Assembly: GCA_000402355.1 (NCBI GenBank)
Contig: AQRS01000023.1
Coordinates: 1-27,352 of the forward strand
Source of the DNA: Candidatus Iainarchaeum andersonii SCGC AAA011-E11
GTDB lineage: Archaea; Iainarchaeota; Iainarchaeia; Iainarchaeales; Iainarchaeaceae
Direction: 5' to 3'
DNA: 27,352 nucleotides
A model generated the notes under the pieces. It was given only the letters and a program-made list of their open reading frames with translations, was not told the DNA's origin and did no database searches. Positions 7,524 through 14,315 of the stretch are shown here, piece after piece (within the stretch, counting starts at the first letter, position 1; the number at the start of each line of letters is the position of its first letter). The position numbers were made by a program, and so were the translations under genes.

Positions 7524-8139
7524 ACGCACTGAACTGGCTTTGAAGCTGCAGGAAATAGGCGCGATAAAATTCGGCTTGTTTACGCTGAAATCAGGGCTGA
7601 AAAGCCCCGTGTATGTTGACCTGAGGCTTCTTATCTCATATCCCGATGCCTTGAAGCTCGTGGCAAAATTGCTCGCAAAAAAAGCCGAGTCGGAAAAGCT
7701 CGAGTTTGATGCGATTGCGGGAATTCCTTTTGCGGCTATTTCGATTGCCACAGCGGTTTCGCTGGAGAAAAACTGGCGCATGGTTTTTCCGAGGAAAGAA
7801 CAGAAGGAGTACGGCACCAAAGTGAGTGTCGAGGGCAAGTATTCAAAGGGGGAAACGATTCTCGTGATTGACGATTTGATTACCACAGGCGGAAGCAAGT
7901 TCGAGGCAATCGCGCCCCTGGAAAAAGAGGGTTTGCGCGTGAAGGACGTGCTCGTTCTTGTTGACCGCGAGCAGGGCGGCAAAAAGGAACTATTGAAGGA
8001 AAACTACCGTTTGCATTCGGTGTTCAAAATTACGGAGCTGCTTGAACTGCTGAATGAAAACGGAAAGATTGACTCGCTGCTTTACGACAGCGCAAAGGAA
8101 TACTTCGCAAACCCGGAGAAATGGGGCGAGGGAAAATGA
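7516..8139 (+). CDS. pyrE: Orotate phosphoribosyltransferase
   Basis: Transfers PRPP ribose phosphate to orotate, giving OMP. The PRPP-binding loop ILVIDDLITTGGS with D119 and D120, the AIAGIPFAAISIATA loop and the flexible-loop lysine region (RKEQKEYGT) are all visible. The ATG at 7516 overlaps the pyrC stop by 8 bases and gives MDERTELALKLQEIGAIKFG, the usual N-terminus. It ends with ATGA shared with the next small gene. PRPP is supplied by prs about 6 kb upstream. Confidence 0.95.
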   Translation: MDERTELALKLQEIGAIKFGLFTLKSGLKSPVYVDLRLLISYPDALKLVAKLLAKKAESEKLEFDAIAGIPFAAISIATAVSLEKNWRMVFPRKEQKEYGTKVSVEGKYSKGETILVIDDLITTGGSKFEAIAPLEKEGLRVKDVLVLVDREQGGKKELLKENYRLHSVFKITELLELLNENGKIDSLLYDSAKEYFANPEKWGEGK

Positions 8140-8444
8140 CAAATCCATTTTTCAGCGTAGAAGAAATGAAACAAATTTTCCGAATAATCATGAATGATAG
8201 TGCTGTGGTCCACAAAGCCAAGGAACTGCAGGCACTGGTGGACGCGATTAGCAGAGAAAGACGAATCGAAAAAGCTAAAGTGAGAAGACAGATGGCAGAT
8301 TCTTTAGGCTTTAAAGGGCACCTTCGCAAGCTGATTTTATTGCCAAAAAGAGTAGGGCAAAGAAGGGACAAGGGGGAAACTGAAAAATGGATTACTAAAG
8401 ATATCGGCCGGCGCCCCAAAAGCCTGAGGAGGCCAAGAGCATGA
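8136..8444 (+). CDS. Unknown small basic protein inside the pyr operon
   Basis: 102 residues, not recognised. It is coupled on both sides by ATGA overlaps (pyrE stop at 8137-8139, pyrF start at 8441-8443), so it is surely translated with the operon. It looks helical in its first 60 residues (MTNPFFSVEEMKQIFRIIMN) and strongly basic in the second half, with no membrane segment or Cys motif. Codon use differs from the neighbours: more AGA arginines and A/T-ending codons, which may mean a recent arrival. It could be an RNA- or DNA-binding regulator of the operon or a partner of PyrE/PyrF; neither is shown by the sequence. Confidence 0.8.
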   Translation: MTNPFFSVEEMKQIFRIIMNDSAVVHKAKELQALVDAISRERRIEKAKVRRQMADSLGFKGHLRKLILLPKRVGQRRDKGETEKWITKDIGRRPKSLRRPRA

Positions 8445-9154
8445 AGCAAATCATAAAACTACAAAAAAGCATCGTGCCGGCATGCGACTTCAGCTCATTG
8501 AAGGAGTTCGAGTCGCTAGTGAAGGAAATAGATTCTGTCGGGGGAATCGGCGCTTACAAAGTGGGTTTTGAATTGGGTTTGGCGCACGGTCTGCCTAAAG
8601 TTGTTGAAGCCTGCCGCAAGCACAGCAGCAAGCCGATTATTTACGACCACCAGAAAGCCGGAACCGATGTTCCTTTCATGGGAGAAAATTTTGCAAAGGT
8701 TTGCAAAGGTGCGGGAATCAACGCGGTTATTTTGTTTCCCCAGGCCGGCCCGGAAACGGAGAAGGCTTGGATAAAGGCATGCTTGAAGGAAGGCCTCGGC
8801 GTAATTGTGGGCGGCGAGATGACGCATCCGGGCTATCTTGAGGCGGAGAACGGTTTTTTGATGAACTCCGCGCCAAGGAGAATGTATGAAACCGCGATTG
8901 CGGAAGGAATCACTGAATTCGTTGTTCCTGGCAACAAGCCGGAAAAAATAATTGAATACCGCAAATTGTTCGAATCAAAAAAGGTCGATGCCACCCTTTA
9001 TTCTCCGGGTTTGGTTTCGCAGGGCGGAAGCATTTCCGATTCCGGAAAAGCCGCCGGAGAAAAGTGGCACGCGATTGTAGGAAGGGCGCTTTACGAGGCG
9101 AAGGATAAAAGGAAAGCCGCGCTCGAACTTTGCAGGGAACTCGGCTCAAAATAA
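8441..9154 (+). CDS. pyrF: Orotidine 5'-phosphate decarboxylase (DHQK variant)
   Basis: Decarboxylates OMP to UMP, the last step of the pathway. A 237-residue TIM barrel. The catalytic Asp-Lys-Asp array appears as D69-H-Q-K72-A-G-T-D76, not the DxKxxDI of the commonest OMP decarboxylases, so this belongs to a distinct branch of the superfamily. The phosphate-binding end is seen in YSPGLVSQGG and the IVGRALYEAKD segment. Operon position strongly supports the function; the related KGPDC or other decarboxylases of the same superfamily would not fit the context. It overlaps the small upstream gene as ATGA and is the last gene of the operon. Confidence 0.9.
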   Translation: MKQIIKLQKSIVPACDFSSLKEFESLVKEIDSVGGIGAYKVGFELGLAHGLPKVVEACRKHSSKPIIYDHQKAGTDVPFMGENFAKVCKGAGINAVILFPQAGPETEKAWIKACLKEGLGVIVGGEMTHPGYLEAENGFLMNSAPRRMYETAIAEGITEFVVPGNKPEKIIEYRKLFESKKVDATLYSPGLVSQGGSISDSGKAAGEKWHAIVGRALYEAKDKRKAALELCRELGSK

Positions 9155-9293
9155 TATCAAAAGACAGTATTTTCAGTAAAATTCCATAATGTCTTTTGAT
9201 AGCTATAGCAGGCCAAAAATGTCGCCGAAATATTTTATTGGTCTGCTATATCAAAGGACAAATTTTGTATCCGTATTTTTGTCCTTTGATATA
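9155..9293. repeat. Three tandem inverted repeats between pyrF and AMP phosphorylase
   Basis: The array starts at the base after the pyrF stop. Repeat 1: TATCAAAAGACA at 9155-9166 with its complement at 9190-9201. Repeat 2: TATAGCAGGCCAA at 9204-9216 with TTGGTCTGCTATA at 9238-9250 (one G-U type mismatch). Repeat 3: 16 bp, 9247-9262 with 9278-9293. Loops are 23, 21 and 15 bases. Arms 1 and 3 share a core and differ at one position in both arms together (A-T versus G-C), which keeps the pairing. Repeat 3 ends 3 bases before the TATA box of the next gene. It could be an RNA 3'-end structure, a terminator or an operator array. Confidence 0.75.
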
Positions 9294-9296
9294 ACC

Positions 9297-9304
9297 TTTA
9301 AAAA
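9297..9304 (+). promoter_or_regulatory. TATA box of AMP phosphorylase
   Basis: tttaaaaa is centred 26 bases upstream of the ATG at 9326, giving a leaderless transcript. The expected BRE site just upstream overlaps the 3' arm of the third inverted repeat. Confidence 0.65.
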
Positions 9305-9325
9305 TCGGGACTGCTTATTCTTAAC

Positions 9326-10867
9326 ATGGAAAAAAATGCAGGCAATGGCTCTAGCTACTCGCAGATGCTCAAGGTAAAGACCATAGACATACTCTCCGGA
9401 AAACTTATTGTCATCCTGAACAAAATAGACGCGAAGGAACTCGGTTTGCTGCCCCTGGACAGGGTTGAAATAACGAATCCGCGCAACAAGAAGACCACGA
9501 ACGCGGTTGTTGACGTGACCGATTCTCTTACGGGAGAAGATGAAATAGGGATTTTCAAGGACGTGCAGGAGCTTTTGGGAGTCAAAGACGGCGCCGAGGT
9601 TGAGGTGAGGCCAAGCGGAAAGCCGAGAAGCATTGAGTTCATCAAGGCGAAGCTCGACGGAAAATCCCTGAACCAGGAGCAGTTGAAGTGCATTATTGAT
9701 GACATTGCCTCGAACAGGCTGAGTGAAGTGGAGACAACAGCATTTGTTTCCGCGATCTATATGCACGGCCTCGACCTCGAGGAAACCGTCTCCATGACAA
9801 AGGCGCTCATTGAAAACGGGCAAAAACTTGAGATAGCCGACACGCTTTGCGTTGACAAGCATTCCATCGGCGGCACAAACGGGCGTGCGACAATGATAAT
9901 TGTCCCGATAATTGCGGCCGCGGGCTACTGCATACCAAAAACATCATCGAGGTCGATTACCTCGGCATCCGGAACCGCAGATGCGATGGAAGTGCTGGCA
10001 AATGTGTCACTTACTTTAGATGAGATAAGGAATGTCGTGAAAAAAACCAGGGGGTGCATCGTGTGGGGCGGCGCGGTTGAACTGGCGCCCGCGGACGACA
10101 AAATAATAAAAATTGAATATCCTCTTTCTCTTGACCCTGAAGGGCAGGTGATTGCTTCGGTAATGGCGAAAAAAGCGAGCGTCGGCGCAAAATACGTCGT
10201 AATAGATTTGCCGATCGGCCCTTACGTGAAAATAAAGTCCCGCGAAAAGGCAGAGTTAATGGCCCTGAAGTTCATTGAGGTCGGGAAAAAGCTCGGCATA
10301 AGGGTCGAGGTTGTGCTTACAAACGGCTCGGAACCGAGCGGGCGCGCATTCGGGCCCGCATTGGAGGCGAAGTACGCGCTTGAAATACTTGAGGGAAAGT
10401 TCTTCGACAACCTCGCGCAGAAGTCAGTTGAATTGTCGGGTGCGCTCCTTGAGCTTGTCGGGGATGTCCCAAAAGGCAGCGGCTTTGAAAAGGCGCTCGG
10501 CATCCTGCAGTCCGGAAAGGCGCTTGAAAAAATGAGGGAAATAATAAGGGCGCAGGGAGGAAAAATAAATTCTTCCAAAGAAATCGAATTTGCGCAATTC
10601 AAGACGCAGATTATTTCGCAGGGCTCCGGGGAAATAAGCTCGATTAATGTCGGCTTGCTTAACAGGATAGCGAGAATGGCGGGAGCGCCCGCAAACAAGA
10701 AGGCCGGCGTAATGCTTTTGGTGAAGAACGGCGAAAAAGTTTCGAATGGCCAGCCGCTTTTCGAGATTTACGCGGAGAACGAGAGGAAACTTTATTCGGC
10801 GCATAATTTTGCGAAGAACAGCCCCGTGATTGAGCTGCAGAGAATCATTCTGGAAAAATTTTCCTGA
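9326..10867 (+). CDS. deoA: AMP phosphorylase (thymidine phosphorylase family)
   Basis: Phosphorolyses AMP, and probably CMP/UMP, to ribose 1,5-bisphosphate and free base, the entry step of the archaeal nucleotide-salvage route that can feed type III RuBisCO. The 513 residues include an archaeal N-terminal domain (~1-95), a helical domain, and the phosphate/nucleoside domain with VDKHSIGGTNG and KTSSRSITSASGTADAMEV. The C-terminal domain ends ...VSNGQPLFEIYAENE. The ATG at 9326 fits the TATA spacing; M14 is the alternative. RuBisCO and ribose-1,5-bisphosphate isomerase are not in the window, so the complete pathway cannot be claimed. It converges with rsmA and overlaps it by 23 bases. Confidence 0.92.
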   Translation: MEKNAGNGSSYSQMLKVKTIDILSGKLIVILNKIDAKELGLLPLDRVEITNPRNKKTTNAVVDVTDSLTGEDEIGIFKDVQELLGVKDGAEVEVRPSGKPRSIEFIKAKLDGKSLNQEQLKCIIDDIASNRLSEVETTAFVSAIYMHGLDLEETVSMTKALIENGQKLEIADTLCVDKHSIGGTNGRATMIIVPIIAAAGYCIPKTSSRSITSASGTADAMEVLANVSLTLDEIRNVVKKTRGCIVWGGAVELAPADDKIIKIEYPLSLDPEGQVIASVMAKKASVGAKYVVIDLPIGPYVKIKSREKAELMALKFIEVGKKLGIRVEVVLTNGSEPSGRAFGPALEAKYALEILEGKFFDNLAQKSVELSGALLELVGDVPKGSGFEKALGILQSGKALEKMREIIRAQGGKINSSKEIEFAQFKTQIISQGSGEISSINVGLLNRIARMAGAPANKKAGVMLLVKNGEKVSNGQPLFEIYAENERKLYSAHNFAKNSPVIELQRIILEKFS

Positions 10868-11675
10868 AAACATTTGCGAGTTCCGCGCTTTCAAGCACAT
10901 TGGTTTTCGCTTCAAGCAGCTTTGCACCGACTTTTGCCATTGCTTTTTTATAGTCCTTTACCCCGAGGCCCGCGCCCGACTCCTTCAGCGCGTTCTGCAG
11001 CGCATTCGAGAGGTTCTTGTTCTTGAACCTGAAGAGGCTCTTGAGGAAAGCCGCGAGCCTTTCGGTTTGTTTCCTTGAAAAGCCGTGCTTTTTGCCGCGG
11101 AGCACCATCATTGCGGAGTAAGTAACCGGTTTTGGAAAAAAGGCTTTCGGGTAGATGTTGTGCATGACCACTTCCTTGCCGAACAGCAAATCCGTCAGCA
11201 CGGAGAGATGGCCGCGCGAATGAAAGCCCGGTTCGGAAACTATTTTTTCCACGAACTCGCGCTGGAAAACGAGCACGGCCATTTTGAATTCCAGGAAGCA
11301 GATTTTCGTCATTATTTCCGAGGAAATGTTGAATGGGGGAAGCGAAACTATCTTCGTTATTTTCGGCAATTCGGCCTCGAGAAAGTCGCCCTCAATCAGC
11401 TCAAAGTTTTTGTTCCCCGAAAACCTTTCCCTGAGGGCTTCGCACAGCAGTTGGTCCTTTTCAACGCAAACCACTTTGCAGTACTGCAGGAGCTTTTCAG
11501 TGAGAAAGCCTGTTCCCCCGCCGATTTCAAGCACGACGTCTTTTGGAGAGAGCTCGGCCTCCTCAACCATTCTTTCAATAACGGCATCATCGATGATGAA
11601 GTTCTGCCCGAGCCTGTGGTTGGGCCTGAACCTGTGCCGAATCATCTGGTTCTGGAGCTCTGAGAGAAGGCTCAT
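10845..11675 (-). CDS. rsmA: 16S rRNA adenine dimethyltransferase (RsmA/KsgA/Dim1)
   Basis: Dimethylates the two adjacent adenines near the 3' end of 16S rRNA late in small-subunit assembly. The N-terminal RPNHRLGQNFIIDD and the SAM motif VLEIGGGTGFLTEKLL are typical. Motif IV, usually N-(L/I)-P-(Y/F), reads S111-L-P-P-F-N116 here, so the catalytic Asn position is not obviously filled. The rest (RGHLSVLTDLLF, FFPKPVTYSAMMVL) is normal and the length of 276 is usual. The start is leaderless behind a TATA box at 11697-11705. It belongs to the L21e-RpoF-DUF655-RsmA cluster common in archaea, here with its own promoter. Confidence 0.93.
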   Translation of the reverse strand: MSLLSELQNQMIRHRFRPNHRLGQNFIIDDAVIERMVEEAELSPKDVVLEIGGGTGFLTEKLLQYCKVVCVEKDQLLCEALRERFSGNKNFELIEGDFLEAELPKITKIVSLPPFNISSEIMTKICFLEFKMAVLVFQREFVEKIVSEPGFHSRGHLSVLTDLLFGKEVVMHNIYPKAFFPKPVTYSAMMVLRGKKHGFSRKQTERLAAFLKSLFRFKNKNLSNALQNALKESGAGLGVKDYKKAMAKVGAKLLEAKTNVLESAELANVFRKIFPE

Positions 11676-11696
11676 AAGAATTCAAAGCATTTGCAA

Positions 11697-11705
11697 TTTT
11701 TTAAA
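11697..11705 (-). promoter_or_regulatory. TATA box of rsmA
   Basis: tttaaaaaa on the minus strand is centred 26 bases from the ATG at 11675. It directly follows the structured array at 11709-11819, so rsmA can be transcribed separately from DUF655. Confidence 0.6.
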
Positions 11706-11708
11706 CTT

Positions 11709-11819
11709 ACTATCGAGCCCCGAGGCGACCTTGTACCCATGGGCACGAGGCCTCGTCCCCGTATAGGGGGCAAGGAGATAGTTGCTCACCCGCCGCGAGC
11801 AGGCGGCGCGAAACTGTTG
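11709..11819. repeat. Multi-branched hairpin array between DUF655 and rsmA
   Basis: The outer stem ACTATC/GATAGT (11709-11714 with 11777-11782) is followed inside by CCTTG/CAAGG (11729-11733 with 11771-11775). These enclose CGAGGCCTCG (11746-11755) and CCCC/GGGG (11757-11760 with 11766-11769). As an alternative, CGAGGC at 11721-11726 can pair with 11750-11755. A further hairpin CGCCGC/GCGGCG (11791-11796, 11803-11808) precedes the terminal word CGAAACTGTTG (11809-11819), which also ends the arrays at 14961 and 20100. It runs from just after the DUF655 stop to the rsmA TATA box. Confidence 0.7.
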
Positions 11820-11821
11820 TA

Positions 11822-12403
11822 TCAGAACCTGCGCCTTGGCCTGAAGTCATGTTCCTTTGCGGGGGGCCTCGCGAAGAGGTGGTACTTCACGTCGTTGCCC
11901 TCGAGCTCCTCAACCACGCGGCCAACAATCGCCCTAATCGGGTTCGGCATCAAATGAACGCGCTTCTCCAGGTCCTCGAAGGATTCGAATGCGCCCTTTT
12001 CGCGCTCCGACACAATCTGGAGCATGTGCTTTTTCCCCAAGCCGGGCAAGAGCTCGAGCTGGTGCCTCTTTATTGTTATGCTCTGCGCGGCATTGTAAAA
12101 GTCAAGGTATTTTTGCTTGTTGTCGGCAACGATTTTTTCAACCGCCTTTTCGAGCTCGGCAAGCGAATTGCTCGTGAGGTCCTTGAACGCAATCCTTCTC
12201 TTTATGAAGTCTATTTTCGGCCTGTTTTCCTTGCCCACGTAAACCTCTTCCAGCGCCTTCAGATCGGAATCCTTTTTTGGAATCACTTCAAGAAGAGTGA
12301 AGTACTCCGTGCCGATGAGCTGTGCCAGTGGCTCTGTCTTGTAACCCGAGCTCCTGCCTCGCGGCAGATAATCAAGTACCAGTGCTTTTTCTTCCGCTTT
12401 CAT
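11822..12403 (-). CDS. DUF655 family protein (predicted nucleic-acid binding)
   Basis: Conserved archaeal protein next to RpoF and RsmA. The N-terminal half (KALVLDYLPRGRSS...GTEYFTLLEVIPK) resembles the OB-like domain of the family. The C-terminal half has a helix-hairpin-helix-like stretch (LELLPGLGKKHMLQIVSERE, then FESFEDLEKRV), suggesting RNA or DNA binding; the exact role is unknown. The ATG at 12403 gives MKAEEKALVLDY; the longer frame to 12472 would run back into rpoF and has no homology. About 40 bases separate it from rpoF. Its stop is followed at once by the hairpin array. Confidence 0.87.
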   Translation of the reverse strand: MKAEEKALVLDYLPRGRSSGYKTEPLAQLIGTEYFTLLEVIPKKDSDLKALEEVYVGKENRPKIDFIKRRIAFKDLTSNSLAELEKAVEKIVADNKQKYLDFYNAAQSITIKRHQLELLPGLGKKHMLQIVSEREKGAFESFEDLEKRVHLMPNPIRAIVGRVVEELEGNDVKYHLFARPPAKEHDFRPRRRF

Positions 12404-12443
12404 GTGGGTTTTCACCTTGAAAAAAATTAGTGGCAAGGGGGGT

Positions 12444-12779
12444 TTACTTTGCGTACTTCGAAGTGGCTGCAACCACCTGCTCGAGCTTTGCGTTGTCGAT
12501 GCCCATGTCCTTGCCCGAGATGAGCCTGGCGGCGTTCACGTCTAGCGGCAGGATATCCACCGCCTTGGTTATGAAATCTTCGCTTAAGCCTTCAATTTCC
12601 CTGAGTTCCTTGAGGAGCTTCTCGCCCTTTGCAGGGGTTATTTTCGAAAACTTTTTCGAGTACTCGAATGCCTGCTGCTGCTCGTAATTGAGTTCGCCGT
12701 CCTTGCTCCTTTCGGCAAGAACCTCATTTACCGCGTAAAGCGGGACGTTTTCCCTTGAAATAACCTGCTTTCCGATCAT
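12444..12779 (-). CDS. rpoF: RNA polymerase subunit F (Rpo4/Rpb4-like)
   Basis: Forms the stalk of archaeal RNA polymerase with RpoE and helps open promoters and bind the emerging RNA. The 111 residues have the N-terminal tip helix region (MIGKQVISRENVPLYAVNEVL) and the C-terminal HRDC-like helices (LKELREIEGLSEDFITKAVDILPLDVNAARLI). The ATG overlaps the L21e stop as ATGA, so the two are translationally coupled. RpoE is not in the window. Confidence 0.92.
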   Translation of the reverse strand: MIGKQVISRENVPLYAVNEVLAERSKDGELNYEQQQAFEYSKKFSKITPAKGEKLLKELREIEGLSEDFITKAVDILPLDVNAARLISGKDMGIDNAKLEQVVAATSKYAK

Positions 12780-13114
12780 GCGGCCACCTTCTCCCCTTCG
12801 TTTTCTTTTTTTCCCTGCTGTCCCGTGCCCTTTGAAATGGTGAGGTGCGCAGGATGCACAATAAGTTCAACGGGCTTGTTGCCCTTTGAAACAGCCACCA
12901 TGAAAGCAACTCCCCTTTTTCCCGTAACCGTTCCCGTGAATCCCTGGTAGCGGGTAGGCGGCATTGCCGAGTGCACGGAACTGTCTATCCTAATGTCCAC
13001 CTTGCTGCCAATAGGAATTTCCTGGAGTATCTTGTTTACGGTAACATCGGGGCCCCTTTTCTTCAAAAGGTCCCTGGACTTTTTCCTCGGCCCCTTGGCC
13101 TTTTTGTTCGGCAT
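12776..13114 (-). CDS. rpl21e: Ribosomal protein L21e
   Basis: Large-subunit protein found only in archaea and eukaryotes. The basic N-terminus MPNKKAKGPRKKSRDLLKK and the SH3-like core (IPIGSKVDIRIDSSVHSAMPPTRYQGFTGTVTGKRG) are diagnostic. It is slightly long at the C-terminus, with an acidic/Lys tail. The frame is open to 13135, but the ATG at 13114 gives the family N-terminus and lies about 30 bases from a TATA-like agtataatt (13141-13149). It is the first gene of the L21e-rpoF-DUF655 unit. Confidence 0.92.
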   Translation of the reverse strand: MPNKKAKGPRKKSRDLLKKRGPDVTVNKILQEIPIGSKVDIRIDSSVHSAMPPTRYQGFTGTVTGKRGVAFMVAVSKGNKPVELIVHPAHLTISKGTGQQGKKENEGEKVAA

Positions 13115-13140
13115 GAAAACATCTACCCAAGTCAATTGAG

Positions 13141-13149
13141 AATTATACT
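13141..13149 (-). promoter_or_regulatory. TATA-like box of the L21e unit
   Basis: agtataatt on the minus strand, about 30 bases from the L21e ATG. A second box, tttaaata at 13167-13174, points the other way, so this 118-base gap holds divergent promoters. Confidence 0.45.
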
Positions 13150-13166
13150 ATTCCCCCCTGAAAACA

Positions 13167-13174
13167 TTTAAATA
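13167..13174 (+). promoter_or_regulatory. TATA box with possible leaderless mini-ORF
   Basis: tttaaata predicts a start near 13196, exactly where an 8-codon frame (MALKKGKA, 13196-13222) begins. A second TATA-like cttaaaaa at 13201-13208 would instead give a leaderless start at the ATG at 13233. Which one is used cannot be told from the sequence. Confidence 0.35.
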
Positions 13175-13232
13175 CCTAAGCAGGAAGCGGGAGCAATGGC
13201 CTTAAAAAAGGGAAAAGCGTAAAAGAATTGCA

Positions 13233-13670
13233 ATGGAACCCCGGAACAGAAAAAGGCTCGGCATAGGAATTGCGGCCCTAATAATTATTGTGACAGCGAT
13301 TTTCATATTGGGAAACAACCCTCTCGGCACGCCCGGCCAGAACACGAACATCGACTGCGCCAAGGGTAACTGTACAGGCGCAAATCCGCAGGGCGGCATC
13401 CAGGAAACCGGGGCAGATGCCAATGCCGGAAACGGAGCCGGGGAAATAATTGAAAACCCGCGCAACGCAGTAACAGGGGCAAATGACGGCAGCAGCCCTG
13501 GAAATGGAAGCAATTCCGGCGCAAATTCAGGCACGCATATTGACCCCGCACAAGCCTCTGATGAATGCCCGTTCGAGTGCTGCGGCGATGAAGGCGGTTA
13601 CGCGGAGAAGATTTGCCCCCTAAACAAGGTTTGCAAGAGCAACAAATGCGTTGACCAGGAAGCCAGTTGA
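13233..13670 (+). CDS. Membrane-anchored Cys-rich extracellular protein, unknown
   Basis: 145 residues, not recognised. A basic N-terminus is followed by one hydrophobic segment (about 9-26, LGIGIAALIIIVTAIFILG), then a long Gly/Asn/Ala-rich linker (about 30-105). The compact C-terminal domain has six cysteines in the pattern C-X3-CC-X10-C-X5-C-X4-C (starting CPFECC). Two further cysteines lie just after the membrane segment (DCAKGNC). The layout suggests an anchor, a flexible stalk and a small disulphide-stabilised head outside the cell. MsrA follows 57 bases downstream with its own promoter. Confidence 0.75.
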   Translation: MEPRNRKRLGIGIAALIIIVTAIFILGNNPLGTPGQNTNIDCAKGNCTGANPQGGIQETGADANAGNGAGEIIENPRNAVTGANDGSSPGNGSNSGANSGTHIDPAQASDECPFECCGDEGGYAEKICPLNKVCKSNKCVDQEAS

Positions 13671-13698
13671 GCCGCGTTTTTCAGGAATCGGAAAAAAG

Positions 13699-13706
13699 CT
13701 TATATT
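13699..13706 (+). promoter_or_regulatory. TATA box of msrA
   Basis: cttatatt is centred about 25 bases upstream of the msrA ATG, predicting a leaderless message. Confidence 0.55.
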
Positions 13707-13727
13707 CCCGCGCGGAGAATTCTTTCC

Positions 13728-14228
13728 ATGGAGAAAAAAAATTCAGGAGGAAAGCCCGGAACCGCGACCTTTGCGGCGGGGTGCTTCTGGGGAGTTGAAT
13801 CAGTGTTCATGAAGGCCCGGGGAGTAAAGGAAACAAGCGCAGGCTACACCGGCGGAGGTTTTGAGAAACCCACTTATGAGGATGTCTGCTCAGACGAAAC
13901 AGGGCACGCGGAAGCCGTACAAATAAAGTTCAATCCGAAAGAAGTTTCTTACGAAAAATTGCTGGCGGTTTTTTTCAACAATCACAACCCGACGACAATG
14001 AACAGGCAGGGCCCCGATGTCGGCACACGGTACAGGAGCGCGATTTTTTACCACGATGAGGAGCAGAAAAAGGCGGCAAAGAAATTCATTGAAAAGCTTG
14101 AGAAGGAAAAAAGGTTTTCAAAACCAATAGTGACGCAGATTATGAAAGCACAGGAATTTTTCAAAGCCGAGAAGTGCCACCAGAAGTACTACCGGAAAAA
14201 GGGCATCGAGCCGACCTGCCACATCTGA
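13728..14228 (+). CDS. msrA: Peptide methionine-S-sulfoxide reductase
   Basis: Repairs oxidised methionine (S form) in proteins. The active-site motif AAGCFWGVE with the catalytic Cys near residue 19, the GYTGGGFEKPTYEDVCSDETGHAEAV segment and the HNPTTMNRQGPDVGTRYRSAIF segment are all typical. Possible resolving cysteines lie near the C-terminus (EKCHQKYY and TCHI). The 166-residue length is normal. The gene is single with its own TATA box; MsrA is patchy in archaea, so it may have been acquired from bacteria. Confidence 0.95.
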   Translation: MEKKNSGGKPGTATFAAGCFWGVESVFMKARGVKETSAGYTGGGFEKPTYEDVCSDETGHAEAVQIKFNPKEVSYEKLLAVFFNNHNPTTMNRQGPDVGTRYRSAIFYHDEEQKKAAKKFIEKLEKEKRFSKPIVTQIMKAQEFFKAEKCHQKYYRKKGIEPTCHI

Positions 14229-14256
14229 TTTCAGGCTTTGTAAACAAGACAAGGGG

Positions 14257-14299
14257 TTTATATACCTTTTTAAAGCCTTTAAATATAGTCCTTTTTAAA
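14257..14299 (+). promoter_or_regulatory. tbp promoter region with four TATA-like boxes
   Basis: Within 43 bases lie tttatata (14257-14264), cctttttaaa (14265-14274), cctttaaata (14276-14285) and a second cctttttaaa (14290-14299). The two identical 10-mers are 25 bases apart. The third box is about 33 bases from the ATG. Several TBP-binding sites before the TBP gene itself suggest autoregulation, which is inference. Confidence 0.5.
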
Positions 14300-14315
14300 T
14301 CGGGGGTAATTTGAG

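Noticed and set aside
9155..9293. Reading the three inverted repeats as insertion-sequence ends
   Set aside because: There is no transposase, no longer paired termini and no target duplication; each repeat is self-contained with a short loop.
11085..11663. 192-codon plus-strand frame opposite rsmA
   Set aside because: Antisense of a clear rRNA methyltransferase, no motif, no promoter.
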